NCBI RefSeq assembly: GCF_017968885.1
Contig: NZ_CP072913.1
Location: forward strand, 2,836,001-2,900,000
DNA length: 64,000 nucleotides
DNA from: Pseudomonas sp. Tri1
Lineage (GTDB): Bacteria > Pseudomonadota > Gammaproteobacteria > Pseudomonadales > Pseudomonadaceae
Direction: 5' to 3'
Within the stretch, counting starts at the first letter, position 1. Each line of letters starts with the position of its first letter. Positions 26,148-35,090 of the stretch are shown one piece after another. Under the pieces are notes generated by a model that was not told where the DNA came from, made no database searches, and was given only the letters and a program-made list of their open reading frames with translations. The translations under genes were made by a program, and so were the position numbers.

Positions 26148-26897
26148 TCAGTGAATCAGCATGCCGCCGTTCACATCCAGGGTGATGCCGGTCAGGTACG
26201 CAGACAGGTCGCTGGCCAGAAACAGGGCGGCGTTGGCCACGTCCTGGGCTTCACCGAGGCGGCCCAGCGGGATGCCGTCGATGATCGCGTGGCGCCGTTC
26301 GTCCTGCATCAGGCCGCCGGTGATATCGGTGTGGATCAGGCCGGGGGCGATGGAGTTGACGCGTACTTTATCCGGTCCCAATTCGCGGGCCATGGCTTTG
26401 GCCAACCCCAGCACCCCGGCCTTGGCGGCACTGTAATGAGGGCCGCCGAAAATGCCGCCACCGCGTTGCGCGGACACCGACGACATGCAGACGATGCTGC
26501 CGGCAGACTGTTGGCGCATGGTCGGGATCACCGCCTGGGACATGAGCAAGGTGCCGCGCAGGCTGACGTCCAGCACTTTGTCATAATCCGAAGGGCGGAT
26601 ATCCAGGGTCTTGAGGGGTTGGGTGATGCCGGCATTGTTGACCAGGATGTCGATGCGGCCGAAATGTTCGAGGATCGTAGCGACGGCGCTCTGGACCTGC
26701 TGTTCATCTGCGACATTCGCCGCAAGGCCCAGATGGCCTTCGCCCAGGGAGGCGGCGGCGTCACGGGCGGCGGATTCATCCAGATCAAGGATCACCACGC
26801 GAGCACCTTGTTGCGCGAACGTGGTCGCTGTCGCACGGCCGATACCCCGTGCCGAAGCGGCACCGGTGATGATCGCGACTTTGCCTTGAAGAAGCAT
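26148..26897 (-). CDS. SDR-family NAD(P)-dependent oxidoreductase
   Basis: A 249-residue classical short-chain dehydrogenase. It has the cofactor loop TGAASARGIGRATA, NNAGIT, the catalytic Ser in MSSVSAQRG, and Tyr/Lys in HYSAAKAG, ending LTGITLDVNGGMLI. It resembles FabG-type and sugar/polyol dehydrogenases. It is the first gene of the minus-strand operon SDR, MFS, transketolase halves, esterase, and is divergent from a LysR gene (197 bp between starts). Likely oxidises the imported compound to the ketose used by the transketolase (inference). Confidence 0.9.
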   Translation of the reverse strand: MLLQGKVAIITGAASARGIGRATATTFAQQGARVVILDLDESAARDAAASLGEGHLGLAANVADEQQVQSAVATILEHFGRIDILVNNAGITQPLKTLDIRPSDYDKVLDVSLRGTLLMSQAVIPTMRQQSAGSIVCMSSVSAQRGGGIFGGPHYSAAKAGVLGLAKAMARELGPDKVRVNSIAPGLIHTDITGGLMQDERRHAIIDGIPLGRLGEAQDVANAALFLASDLSAYLTGITLDVNGGMLIH

Positions 26898-27094
26898 GGA
26901 GGGTACCTCTGATTGTTGTTATGGGGTCGTTCGGCAATGAGCCGATGACTCAGCTTGTTCTGTGGACGCACCCTGAGCAATAACGCGAATGTCACTCGGT
27001 GCTGAAAAAAATTCAGCACTCGCCAGCTCTATAGCAGGGTGGTTGAATAGTCCGGAGCCCGGCCTATCTGATCTACAGCGGAGCAACAGTCGTC

Positions 27095-28009
27095 ATGCCC
27101 TCAGCCAGCGATGTACCTGTAATCCTGCCACCCCTGAAAGCCATTCAGGCCTTTGAACAGACGGCGCGCTTCGGCAACGTCGCTCGTGCCGCTGAATTGC
27201 TGGACTTGACGCCCTCGGCGGTGAGTCATCAGTTGGCCAAGTTGGAGTCGATGATCGGTCGACAGTTGTTTTTCCGGACGGCCCGGGGCGTGACGCTGAC
27301 GCCGGTGGGGGAGCAATACCTGACCGAGGTCTCCGGGATCTTGCATAGCCTGGCGGTGGCCACTGAGCGCGCCGCCAGCGACGTCAGCCTCGATTGCCTG
27401 CGGTTGCACTCATCACCCAGCTTCGGCCTGCTGTGGTTGATGCCACGCCTGGAGCAGTTTCGCGAGAGCCATCCCGATATCCAGCTCAACCTGTCGTGCT
27501 CTTATGAATCGTTGCACTTCAGTCGCGACAAGATCGACGTCGATATCCGGCACGGCATGCCCAATTGGCCGAGCTTCGAGGTGCGTACGGTGCGCAATGA
27601 AAAAATCGCGGTCATGGCGTCTCCGAAACTGTTGGCAAAACGACCCATTCGGGCGGTCGCCGACCTGCTGGACAGCCATTTGATTCTGTCCGAAGCCACG
27701 CTGATCAAGTGGCCGCAGCTGTTTGCCCAGCATGGTTTGTCACGTCCGGAGAAACCCTACACGCTAAGTTTTGACCGTTCCTACATGACCCTGGAGGCGG
27801 CCAGCCACGGTCTTGGATTTGCCCTGGAAAGTACGCTGCTGGCACAGGACTACCTCGCGCGTGGCGCGTTGGTGGAGGTCGCGCCGCAGTTCAGCGCGCC
27901 CATTACCGCCCACCACTTGGTATTTCCTCGGGCCCACTCCAACTTCCCCCGGGTCAGGCGATTCTTGGAGTGGATGCAGCTAGAGTTGGGGCACGACTTC
28001 AATTATTGA
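27095..28009 (+). CDS. LysR-family regulator (divergent to SDR/transketolase operon)
   Basis: A 304-residue GcvA-like LysR protein. The HTH is at about 10-72 (FEQTARFGNVARAAELLDLT, VSHQLAKLESMIG), followed by an effector domain including FDRSYMTLEAASHGLGFAL. By orientation it should regulate the divergent catabolic operon, sensing its substrate. The ATG at 27095 is the first start in frame before the HTH. Confidence 0.9.
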   Translation: MPSASDVPVILPPLKAIQAFEQTARFGNVARAAELLDLTPSAVSHQLAKLESMIGRQLFFRTARGVTLTPVGEQYLTEVSGILHSLAVATERAASDVSLDCLRLHSSPSFGLLWLMPRLEQFRESHPDIQLNLSCSYESLHFSRDKIDVDIRHGMPNWPSFEVRTVRNEKIAVMASPKLLAKRPIRAVADLLDSHLILSEATLIKWPQLFAQHGLSRPEKPYTLSFDRSYMTLEAASHGLGFALESTLLAQDYLARGALVEVAPQFSAPITAHHLVFPRAHSNFPRVRRFLEWMQLELGHDFNY

Positions 28010-28144
28010 CCCAGGGCCGGGGTTGTCCGGAACGCTTGCTTTCTGGCGTCAAAACATATTTGCGTCGTGCTGTATAAAGCGCCCAACCGGTCAGCCGATA
28101 CCCTTGTAGGTCCGATTGATTTCCGGGTTCGCCGAGGGTACGTC

Positions 28145-29500
28145 ATGTTTAATAAGACGCTAAAAGAAGAACTGGCGGCTAGGACAGCCGAACTGGCTAC
28201 GTACAAGGGATTAGTCGGCGCTCTGGAGCGGTCGATGGCCGTGGTCGAGTTCAGCCCGGATGGCAAGGTCCTGCGCGCCAACGAAAATTTCTTGAAAACC
28301 ATGGGTTACCGCGCCGAGCAGTTGGCGAGCCTGTCCCATCGAGATTTCTGTACGCCCGCGTTGGTGGGCAGTGCCGAGTACCGCGAATTCTGGAACAAGT
28401 TGCGCACCGGCCAGTTCGTTTCCGGCACTTTTCAGCGGCGCACCTCCCAGGGCCAGAACGTTTGGCTGGAGGCCAGTTATAACCCTGTGATGGACGAGCA
28501 GGGCCGTGTAGCCAAAGTCGTCAAGTACGCACTCGACGTGACTGCCCGGGTCGTCAGCGAGGCCGAAACACGCGGCAAGCTTGTAGCATTGGATCGAGCG
28601 ATGGCGGTGATCGAGTTCGATTTGAGCGGTAACGTCTTGACCGCCAATGATAACTTCCTCAGCACCATGAGTTATTCGCTGGCCGAGATAAAGGGCAAGC
28701 ACCACCGGATGTTTTGCGAGCCGAACCTGGTCAGCAGCGCTGAATACAGTGATTTCTGGCGTCGCCTCAATGCCGGTGAGTTCTTCAGCGGTCAATTCAA
28801 GCGCCTGGGCAAGCACGGCAAGGTCGTTTGGCTGGAGGCCAGCTACAACCCGGTCTACGATGCCGAAGGCAAACTGAGTAAGATTGTGAAGTTTGCCAGT
28901 GACATCACCGAGCGGGTGGAAAAGTTCGAAGAGGATTCACGCGGTGCGTCCCGCGCCTACCACATCTCCGCCGAGACCGAAAAAGTCGCCGAACAGGGCG
29001 CGCAGGTCATCCAGCAGACGGCCAAGGAAATGCGCCAGATTGCCGAAAACATTGGGGCATCCGGGCGTTTGGTCGGGCAGTTGGGGGCTCGTTCAGAAGA
29101 AATAACCGCCATCGTCAATACCATTCGCGGCATCGCTGACCAGACCAACCTGCTTGCGCTCAACGCGGCCATCGAAGCCGCGCGGGCTGGGGACCAGGGC
29201 AGGGGCTTTGCGGTTGTCGCCGACGAAGTTCGACAATTGGCCGGGCGTACGAGCCGCTCCACCGCCGAGATCGCCGAAATGATCGGCATGATCCTTTCCG
29301 AAACCCGCGACGCCGTCGCGAGCATGAACGTCACCCATGAAGGCGCGCTGCGTGGGGTAACGCTGGCAGACCAGGCCGGATCGGTCATCCTGCAGATCAG
29401 GGCCGGGACCACTGATGCGCTCGAAGCGGTGAGCATGTTCGCCTCCAAGCTCGATGAGTCCGAAGTGATACCCAAGACGGCCGTCGGCTGGGTCGGCTGA
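28145..29500 (+). CDS. Cytosolic PAS-PAS methyl-accepting chemotaxis protein, BdlA-like
   Basis: A 451-residue soluble chemoreceptor with two PAS domains in tandem (about 25-140 and 148-265, both containing [10 protein letters not shown] or [14 protein letters not shown] cores and [14 protein letters not shown] or [18 protein letters not shown] starts). A methyl-accepting signalling domain follows, with the hairpin tip [20 protein letters not shown]. There is no membrane segment. This architecture is that of Pseudomonas BdlA, which links c-di-GMP and redox or carbon cues to biofilm dispersal; BdlA itself is slightly shorter. ATG at 28145 is chosen because the coiled-coil leader [14 protein letters not shown] precedes PAS1 directly. 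Confidence 0.88.
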   Translation: MFNKTLKEELAARTAELATYKGLVGALERSMAVVEFSPDGKVLRANENFLKTMGYRAEQLASLSHRDFCTPALVGSAEYREFWNKLRTGQFVSGTFQRRTSQGQNVWLEASYNPVMDEQGRVAKVVKYALDVTARVVSEAETRGKLVALDRAMAVIEFDLSGNVLTANDNFLSTMSYSLAEIKGKHHRMFCEPNLVSSAEYSDFWRRLNAGEFFSGQFKRLGKHGKVVWLEASYNPVYDAEGKLSKIVKFASDITERVEKFEEDSRGASRAYHISAETEKVAEQGAQVIQQTAKEMRQIAENIGASGRLVGQLGARSEEITAIVNTIRGIADQTNLLALNAAIEAARAGDQGRGFAVVADEVRQLAGRTSRSTAEIAEMIGMILSETRDAVASMNVTHEGALRGVTLADQAGSVILQIRAGTTDALEAVSMFASKLDESEVIPKTAVGWVG

Positions 29501-29570
29501 GCCCGCGCTCCTCCAGGTCGACCCTGGATTCTCTGGGTCGACAGCAAGACTCATGCACCGCCTCATTTCC

Positions 29571-29600
29571 TGTGGGAGCCGAGCTGGCCCGCGATAATGG
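29571..29600 (+). repeat. REP element (degenerate copy)
   Basis: Begins TGTGGGAGC and ends GCGATAATGG, with an imperfect inner dyad (GAGCTGGCCCGC). It is the left member of an inverted pair with the element at 29621-29649, a REPIN-like arrangement common in fluorescent Pseudomonas. Confidence 0.75.
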
Positions 29601-29620
29601 TGGATCAGTTGACAGTGAAG

Positions 29621-29649
29621 CCGCCATCGCGAGCAAGCTCGCTCCCACA
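29621..29649 (-). repeat. REP element (inverted copy)
   Basis: On the minus strand it reads TGTGGGAGCGAGCTTGCTCG and continues CGATGGCGG. It forms the other arm of the REP pair, 20 bp from the first copy, in the intergenic region after the BdlA-like gene. Confidence 0.85.
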
Positions 29650-29693
29650 CTGGTTGCGGGTGGGTGAAAAATCCAGGTCCACCGCCAATCCCT

Positions 29694-29721
29694 TGTGGGA
29701 GCGAGCTTGCTCGCGATAGCG
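29694..29721 (+). repeat. REP element (third copy)
   Basis: Reads TGTGGGAGCGAGCTTGCTCG followed by CGATAGCG. A singlet next to the inverted pair, 36 bp before the stop codon of the convergent hybrid kinase gene. Likely acts as a transcript end structure between convergent genes. Confidence 0.85.
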
Positions 29722-29756
29722 ATAGGGCAGCTTGCAAGGATTTTCGACCCATCCCG

Positions 29757-31361
29757 CTAGACCTTGGGCTGCTCTGTTTTGACCAACCCCAGTAGTACCG
29801 CGCGCAATTCCGGCGGTCGCACGGGCTTGGCCAAGACCGAAATGTTCAGGCTGTGCAGTGACCCACGTATCCGTTCTATCTCATGCCCGGTCATGATCAG
29901 CGCTGGGACTTCCCAGCCACGCTGCTCGCGTATTGCCGTGATGCACTCGGAACCCGACATCTTCGTGCCCAGGTCAAAGTCGGCGATGATGATGTCGCAA
30001 TCGCTGCTCAGTCCCTGGCCGTCGCTGTGGGTTTGCACCCGGCAACCCCACTTTTCCAGTAGCGCCGAGGTCGCCATCAAGACGTTGGCATCGTCCTCTA
30101 CCAGGCACACCCGCAATCCGTTCAAGCGGCTTTGGGCGGTCTTGCGCTTGGGCGTCATGACCCTTGGGGTCGCTTGTTCCAGGCCGCTGATCGCCACCTT
30201 AGTGCCCCGTCCGACTCTGGAATGGATATGAACATCGACCTCGAGTAGCTGGCTGATGCGCTTGACGATGGACAGCCCAAGGCCCAACCCCTCGACATCT
30301 TTGTCGCGAACATGGCGCACCCGGTAAAACTCCTTGAACACCTCGGGCAGATGCTCGGCAGCGATACCTCGTCCCCTGTCGTAGATCACCACGGCCAGGC
30401 CCGTGCCCTGGCGTCGTACGCCGATCAGTACCGGTCGGCCCGGGGCGTATTTGAGGGCGTTGGACAGCAGGTTCTGGACCATGGTGGTCAACAATCCAGG
30501 ATTGATGTTTACCCAATAAGGGCAGGCGCGCAGGCGCAGCTCAACCCCTGCCCAGCGTGCCGCCTCGGTATTTTGCCTGACCACGTCCTGCAGCAGCGCG
30601 CCCAAGTGAACCGTATCTGCCTGCGGCACCAGTTTGCCGTGGTCCAGGGTGTAGATATCGAGGATCGAGCGAAACAGCTGCGACACGGTGTGCAGCGAAC
30701 GGTCGATGTTATCCACCAGGCGCAACTCTTCCAGGCCCAGCTTGGCGTCACGCAGGCAGGCGGTGAACAGGCCGATGGAGTGGATCGGTTGGCGCAGGTC
30801 ATGACTGGCCTGGGCCAGGAAACGTGATTTCTCCTGGTTGGCGGTGATGGCCTCCTCGGAGGCAATTCGTGTGCGCTGGAGCAGAATGTGCGTGTAGGCC
30901 GGCACCACGATGGTGGTCACGATCAACATCAGGAACATGTACGGCTGGGCCTGCCAGAATGGACTGAGCCAGAAAATCAGCACCAATACCGACAGTGCGA
31001 TGGAAGTCGCCAGTGCCAGGTAGCGAGAACCGAAACGCACGCCGTTGCCCAATGTCACCCAGAGCAGTGCTGCATAGATGGGCAATGCGCTTTCACCCCC
31101 CAGCACCATGGCAAAAGCGATGCCTGCGTAGTCATGAAACATGGTGAAAAGGCGTCGCCAGAAGAAGTGCCCCGGCTTGCGCTGGATGAGCAAGCGCAGG
31201 AATACCGAGGCAATGATGAACGTCACGATGTAAATGATGATCGGCCTATAGGCAGCGGCGTCATCGGCCTCAATGTTGGCCAGGATGATGATGTACAACA
31301 ACGCACAAGCGCTGACGATCAGGCGTACCGTAGCCTGATTGAGTTCGCTGTTCTTCTCCAC
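29757..31361 (-). CDS. RpfC-like hybrid sensor kinase, copy 1
   Basis: A 534-residue hybrid kinase. The N-terminal membrane domain of about five or six helices (10-155) contains LPIYAALLWVTLGNGVRFGSRYL, similar in kind to the sensor domain of RpfC-type DSF receptors. HisKA has His187 in ASHDLRQPIHSI. HATPase_c carries VQNLLSNALKYAPG and GLGLGLSIVKRIS. The C-terminal receiver (about 405-530) has LVEDDANVLMA and the acceptor Asp in IIADFDLG. It is closely similar along its length to the kinase at 33275-34891. Ligand assignment is an inference from the membrane domain only. Confidence 0.9.
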   Translation of the reverse strand: MEKNSELNQATVRLIVSACALLYIIILANIEADDAAAYRPIIIYIVTFIIASVFLRLLIQRKPGHFFWRRLFTMFHDYAGIAFAMVLGGESALPIYAALLWVTLGNGVRFGSRYLALATSIALSVLVLIFWLSPFWQAQPYMFLMLIVTTIVVPAYTHILLQRTRIASEEAITANQEKSRFLAQASHDLRQPIHSIGLFTACLRDAKLGLEELRLVDNIDRSLHTVSQLFRSILDIYTLDHGKLVPQADTVHLGALLQDVVRQNTEAARWAGVELRLRACPYWVNINPGLLTTMVQNLLSNALKYAPGRPVLIGVRRQGTGLAVVIYDRGRGIAAEHLPEVFKEFYRVRHVRDKDVEGLGLGLSIVKRISQLLEVDVHIHSRVGRGTKVAISGLEQATPRVMTPKRKTAQSRLNGLRVCLVEDDANVLMATSALLEKWGCRVQTHSDGQGLSSDCDIIIADFDLGTKMSGSECITAIREQRGWEVPALIMTGHEIERIRGSLHSLNISVLAKPVRPPELRAVLLGLVKTEQPKV

Positions 31362-31661
31362 TGACCTTCAACCTCATGACCGAGTAGATGTTGGGTTTCG
31401 CGAGCGAGTGTAGTTGTGCCTTTGCGTGACGACACACGTTGATTGATAGCGGTAAGGCGAGCTCCGCCAGATGTCATGTCGCTGGCCGCTTGACTCAAAG
31501 GTGATTGGTTGAATGAGGTGGCGACTGGAAAGACTGCGTTGCGGCATCGCAAGGGATGCGTGCTGGAAGCAGATACTTGGAAAGGTTAGATCAGGCCGCT
31601 TCGGCTAGCCCTGAAACTTAGCAGTTCAGTGGCCAGCCAAAGTCGTGGGTTGTGTTGGGCC
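31362..31661. other. Intergenic region, no gene seen
   Basis: About 300 bp between the start of hybrid kinase copy 1 and the stop of the small lipoprotein gene. Short open frames here have no ribosome sites or recognisable sequence. It must hold the promoter of the kinase gene, but no clear promoter or operator could be picked out. Confidence 0.5.
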
Positions 31662-32159
31662 TTAATAGACCCGGTAATATTTCACTACGTCGTCGACGAA
31701 ATAGATCGTCAGCACTGTTCCCTGGGTTTGACTCTGGGTCGTCTTGGTGCCGGTTACGCTGCTTACGTCGTTCGCCACGCCTTGAGCTTTGGAGAGCTGT
31801 GCTGAGGTGTCATACATCTTCAGGCTCGTCTCGGTCGATACATATTTGTGCGCCAGCTTCATGTACTTATCGAGACCTTCCTCACGTTTGTCGTATGTCC
31901 AATTCGACTCGTTGCTGCTACTTGTCGAATTGAGCTCTTCACTCGTGGGAGCGCCAAACATCTGGTTGATCTGGCTTTTAGTGGTCTTGCCTGGATAAAT
32001 CGTCTGCTTCAGATAAGTGGTATCGAATTTCTTCGCGCCCGAATTCAAGGAGTTCAAGGAGTTCATTAAGTCGCCCGAGTTTGTACAGCCGCTGATGAAC
32101 CCAGCCAACACGCACAGCGCCACTCCATTTCTTAGTGTTTTTCCATAGTTGAAGGACAT
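31662..32159 (-). CDS. BamE/SmpA-like small lipoprotein
   Basis: A 165-residue lipoprotein with a signal peptide ending in the lipobox ISGC (Cys25). The segment IYPGKTTKSQINQMFGAPTS is the conserved start of the SmpA/OmlA (BamE-like) fold. The rest, rich in Ser/Thr/Asn (ELNSTSSSNESNW), is unlike housekeeping BamE, and base composition is more AT-rich than its neighbours. Several such accessory proteins occur in Pseudomonas with unknown roles. It sits between the two paralogous hybrid kinases, downstream of the NarL-type regulator on the same strand. Confidence 0.75.
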   Translation of the reverse strand: MSFNYGKTLRNGVALCVLAGFISGCTNSGDLMNSLNSLNSGAKKFDTTYLKQTIYPGKTTKSQINQMFGAPTSEELNSTSSSNESNWTYDKREEGLDKYMKLAHKYVSTETSLKMYDTSAQLSKAQGVANDVSSVTGTKTTQSQTQGTVLTIYFVDDVVKYYRVY

Positions 32160-32390
32160 AGGGACTTACCTTGAGTTGTATTTTCAGGACCGTTCCATTC
32201 TTCGACCGAACTGACGGTGAAGTTGGCCCAGCGTTGCATAGCCAATCGATCTGTTTAACCCTATAGGGCCAGCAAGCCACAAAACATCGATACGCGCGGT
32301 CATAGGCCCGGCGTAGGGTTCATATGTTGTCCAAGTAGGTTGGCTGTTCGTGTCAGCCTTTATAGGGCGCTCACAGAGTAGAGTGCAGAG

Positions 32391-32434
32391 ACTGGCTAAA
32401 GCCATAGCACAAGTGTGCTATGGCTTTAGCCAGT
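32391..32434. repeat. Perfect 20-bp inverted repeat with 4-nt loop
   Basis: The left arm ACTGGCTAAAGCCATAGCAC (32391-32410), loop AAGT, and right arm 32415-32434 are exactly complementary. There is no T run on either side, so it is not a standard terminator. It stands between the end of the NarL-type regulator gene and the upstream region of the lipoprotein gene (a 368-bp gap otherwise without features), and could be a transcript-stabilising hairpin or the remains of a mobile repeat. Confidence 0.8.
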
Positions 32435-32527
32435 AGGACAGAGGATAACGCTTCATATAAGTTCGATAGCCCTGTCTCCATTTACATCACCATCTTTTGC
32501 ATGACGTCATGCGGGAGCCCAGCGCGT

Positions 32528-33178
32528 CTAAAGTTTGTTTTTCCCAGGCCAGCCACTGCTGCTCGGGAAGTTGGAAAATTGAGCCGCTGCGGCCGCACGG
32601 GTCGGAACACCCAGGGCCTTGAGCAAGCTTGAGACATGGATACGCACCGTGAAAGGTGAAATACCCAGTTCCTTGGCGATTTCCTTGTTGGTCTTGCCAT
32701 CCGCCACCAGACCAAGGACTTGGCGTTGGCGCGCCGTCAGTTGGGAAAGGGCCTCTGACTGCAAATCGTCGAGAATCGAATTTTCCGAATGGTATTTGAC
32801 GATCACTTCGCCTTCGCGAATGGCCATGATCGCTTCGGCAATGCCAGCGGGGTCGACATTCTTTCCAATGAAACCGTCTGCACCCAATGACATTACCTGG
32901 GAAATGACGTCGATGTCGTCAATCATTGAAACCACAATGATCGAGGTGCGTTTGAACTCGTTGCGCAAATGGCCGATGACTTGCAGCGATTTGATACCGG
33001 GGAAGCGCAGATCAAGAATCAGCGAGTCCACCTCCGTGCCCGACCGTGCGAGGGCCAGTACTTCATCAAGGTTGCCCGCCTGCTCTATGGTGGCCGTCGG
33101 TAGCAGTCGCTCAATGGTTTTCAGCATCCCTTCGCGAAACAGCGGGTGGTCATCTGCCACAATTACCCTACACGTCAT
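32528..33178 (-). CDS. NarL/LuxR-family response regulator
   Basis: A 216-residue regulator with a receiver domain (1-120: [14 protein letters not shown], acceptor Asp56 in LILDLRFPG) and a LuxR-type HTH (about 148-205: [40 protein letters not shown]). The start at 33178 is chosen because AGGAG lies about 9 bp upstream. It is divergent from hybrid kinase copy 2 (97 bp between starts), the expected partner. The pair resembles a kinase/LuxR-regulator module known in P. aeruginosa next to an RpfC-like DSF sensor (recalled, not searched). Confidence 0.9.
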   Translation of the reverse strand: MTCRVIVADDHPLFREGMLKTIERLLPTATIEQAGNLDEVLALARSGTEVDSLILDLRFPGIKSLQVIGHLRNEFKRTSIIVVSMIDDIDVISQVMSLGADGFIGKNVDPAGIAEAIMAIREGEVIVKYHSENSILDDLQSEALSQLTARQRQVLGLVADGKTNKEIAKELGISPFTVRIHVSSLLKALGVPTRAAAAAQFSNFPSSSGWPGKNKL

Positions 33179-33274
33179 GCCCGAGATCTCCTGATCTTCA
33201 AGTACGCGCATCGTAACCTAAACTGGAAACTCGAGTTTCAAGTTTGAAACAATCCTTTGAATTGGAATATCACT

Positions 33275-34891
33275 GTGACTATCACGGAAAAGAATAGCGA
33301 ACTCGATCAAGCGACCTTGAGATTGACGGTCAGTACCTGCGCCTCGCTCTATATCATCGTGGTCGCTTATCTTCCCTCCAGTGACTTCGCGACCTATGTA
33401 CCGATCATGTGGTACATGGCCTTTTTCATCAGTGTCGCGGTTCCGCTGCGCATGGCGATCAAGCGCTGGCCAGGGCACTATTTCTGGCGTCGGCTCTTTG
33501 CCATGACGCACGACTATTCGGGCATTGCCTTCGCCATGATCGTGGGCGGGGAAGGTGCGCTGCCGGTATACGCTGCTTTGCTTTGGGTGACCTTGGGCAA
33601 TGGCATGCGCTTCGGTTCGCGCTACCTCGCGGCTGCAACGCTGATCGCGCTGGCGATGCTGGTTCTGATCTTCCTGCTCACGCCGTTCTGGCGTGGCCAA
33701 CCCTACATGTTCCTGATGTTGATCGTGACCACCATCGTGGTTCCCGCATACGCGCATATTCTCTTGACACGTACCCGCATCGCTTCGCAAGAGGCAATTT
33801 CTGCAAATCAGGAAAAATCCCGCTTCCTGGCCCAGGCCAGCCATGACCTGCGCCAACCGATTCACTCGATAGGATTGTTCACCGCCTGCTTGCGCGATGC
33901 TCAGTTGGGCAAGGAAGAGTTGCGCCTGGTGGACAATATCGATCGCTCGCTGCATATCGTTTCACAGCTGTTTCGCTCGATTCTGGACATCTACACGCTT
34001 GATAATGGCAAACTCGAACCACTCTCCGAACCGGTGCACCTGGGGGCGTTGCTACAGGATGTCGTCAAGCAAAATACCGAGGCGGCGCGCTGGGCCGGCG
34101 TTGAACTGCGTTTGCGACCTTGCGGGCATTGGGTCAATGTCAACGCCGGCCTGCTGGCTACCATGGTGCAGAACCTGGTCTCCAATACGCTCAAGTACGC
34201 GCCTGGCCAGCCCGTATTGATTGGTGTGCGTCCAGCAGGAAACAGCCTGGCCATCGTCATTTATGACAAGGGGCGCGGTATCGCCGCCGAACATTTACCC
34301 CAGGTGTTCAAGGAGTTTTACCGGGTGCGTCATGTACGCGACAAGGATGTCGAAGGGCTTGGCCTGGGATTGTCGATCGTCAAGCGCATCAGCCATTTGA
34401 TCAACCTGGATATCCAGTTGGACTCCAGGCTCGGAAGGGGCACTCGCGCCATGATCGGCGGGTTGGAAAGCGTCGCGCCAAGGGCCATCGCTGACAGGCC
34501 CGCCCCGGCACAAAGTCGTTTGCGTGGTTTGCGGGTGTGTCTGGTGGAGGACGATGCCAACGTGCTGATGGCAACCTCGGCGTTGCTGGAAAAGTGGGGC
34601 TGTGAGGTGGAGACCCACAGCGATGGGGTGGGAGTGACAAGCGAATGCGACATCATCATTGCCGACTTCGACCTGGGCACGAAGGTGTCGGGCTCAGAAT
34701 GCATTGCAGCGATTCGTGAGCAACGTGGCTGGGAAGTGCCCGCAATGATCATGACCGGCCATGAGATTGAAAGAATCCGCCACGCGTTGAGCCACATGAA
34801 CATTTCAATCCTGGCTAAACCCGTACGTCCGCCAGAGTTACGGGCTACCTTGCTCGAATTGACCAAACAGGTCGCTGCCAAGACTTATTAG
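33275..34891 (+). CDS. RpfC-like hybrid sensor kinase, copy 2
   Basis: A 538-residue hybrid kinase paralogous to the one at 29757-31361. It has the same order: membrane sensor domain (about 10-160, with LPVYAALLWVTLGNGMRFGS), HisKA (His190 in ASHDLRQPIHSI), HATPase_c (NTLKYAPG, GLGLGLSIV) and receiver (LVEDDANVLMA; IIADFDLGTK). A GTG at 33275 (MTITEKNSEL) is chosen because it aligns with the start of copy 1 (MEKNSEL); a TTG 18 bp upstream is also in frame. It is divergent from the NarL-type regulator. Confidence 0.88.
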   Translation: MTITEKNSELDQATLRLTVSTCASLYIIVVAYLPSSDFATYVPIMWYMAFFISVAVPLRMAIKRWPGHYFWRRLFAMTHDYSGIAFAMIVGGEGALPVYAALLWVTLGNGMRFGSRYLAAATLIALAMLVLIFLLTPFWRGQPYMFLMLIVTTIVVPAYAHILLTRTRIASQEAISANQEKSRFLAQASHDLRQPIHSIGLFTACLRDAQLGKEELRLVDNIDRSLHIVSQLFRSILDIYTLDNGKLEPLSEPVHLGALLQDVVKQNTEAARWAGVELRLRPCGHWVNVNAGLLATMVQNLVSNTLKYAPGQPVLIGVRPAGNSLAIVIYDKGRGIAAEHLPQVFKEFYRVRHVRDKDVEGLGLGLSIVKRISHLINLDIQLDSRLGRGTRAMIGGLESVAPRAIADRPAPAQSRLRGLRVCLVEDDANVLMATSALLEKWGCEVETHSDGVGVTSECDIIIADFDLGTKVSGSECIAAIREQRGWEVPAMIMTGHEIERIRHALSHMNISILAKPVRPPELRATLLELTKQVAAKTY

Positions 34892-35090
34892 CCAAAAAGT
34901 TACAACGCTCCGGGTTTTTATGAACTCGCCAGGCGAATCGGGATCAAGAGTTTCAGCACTGCAGTTTTAAAAAATATCCGTACCCGCATTTCAATGGGGT
35001 TAATCCGAGCTGGGATCGCCGACTCAGGATGATAATTTTGCGTCGACAGACAGCAGGGACGTTACAGCCAGACGGATTGAGGATTGATTG

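Noticed and set aside
29571..29721. CRISPR-like array
   Set aside because: The three similar units are REP palindromes in mixed orientation with unequal spacing, not direct repeats with uniform spacers.
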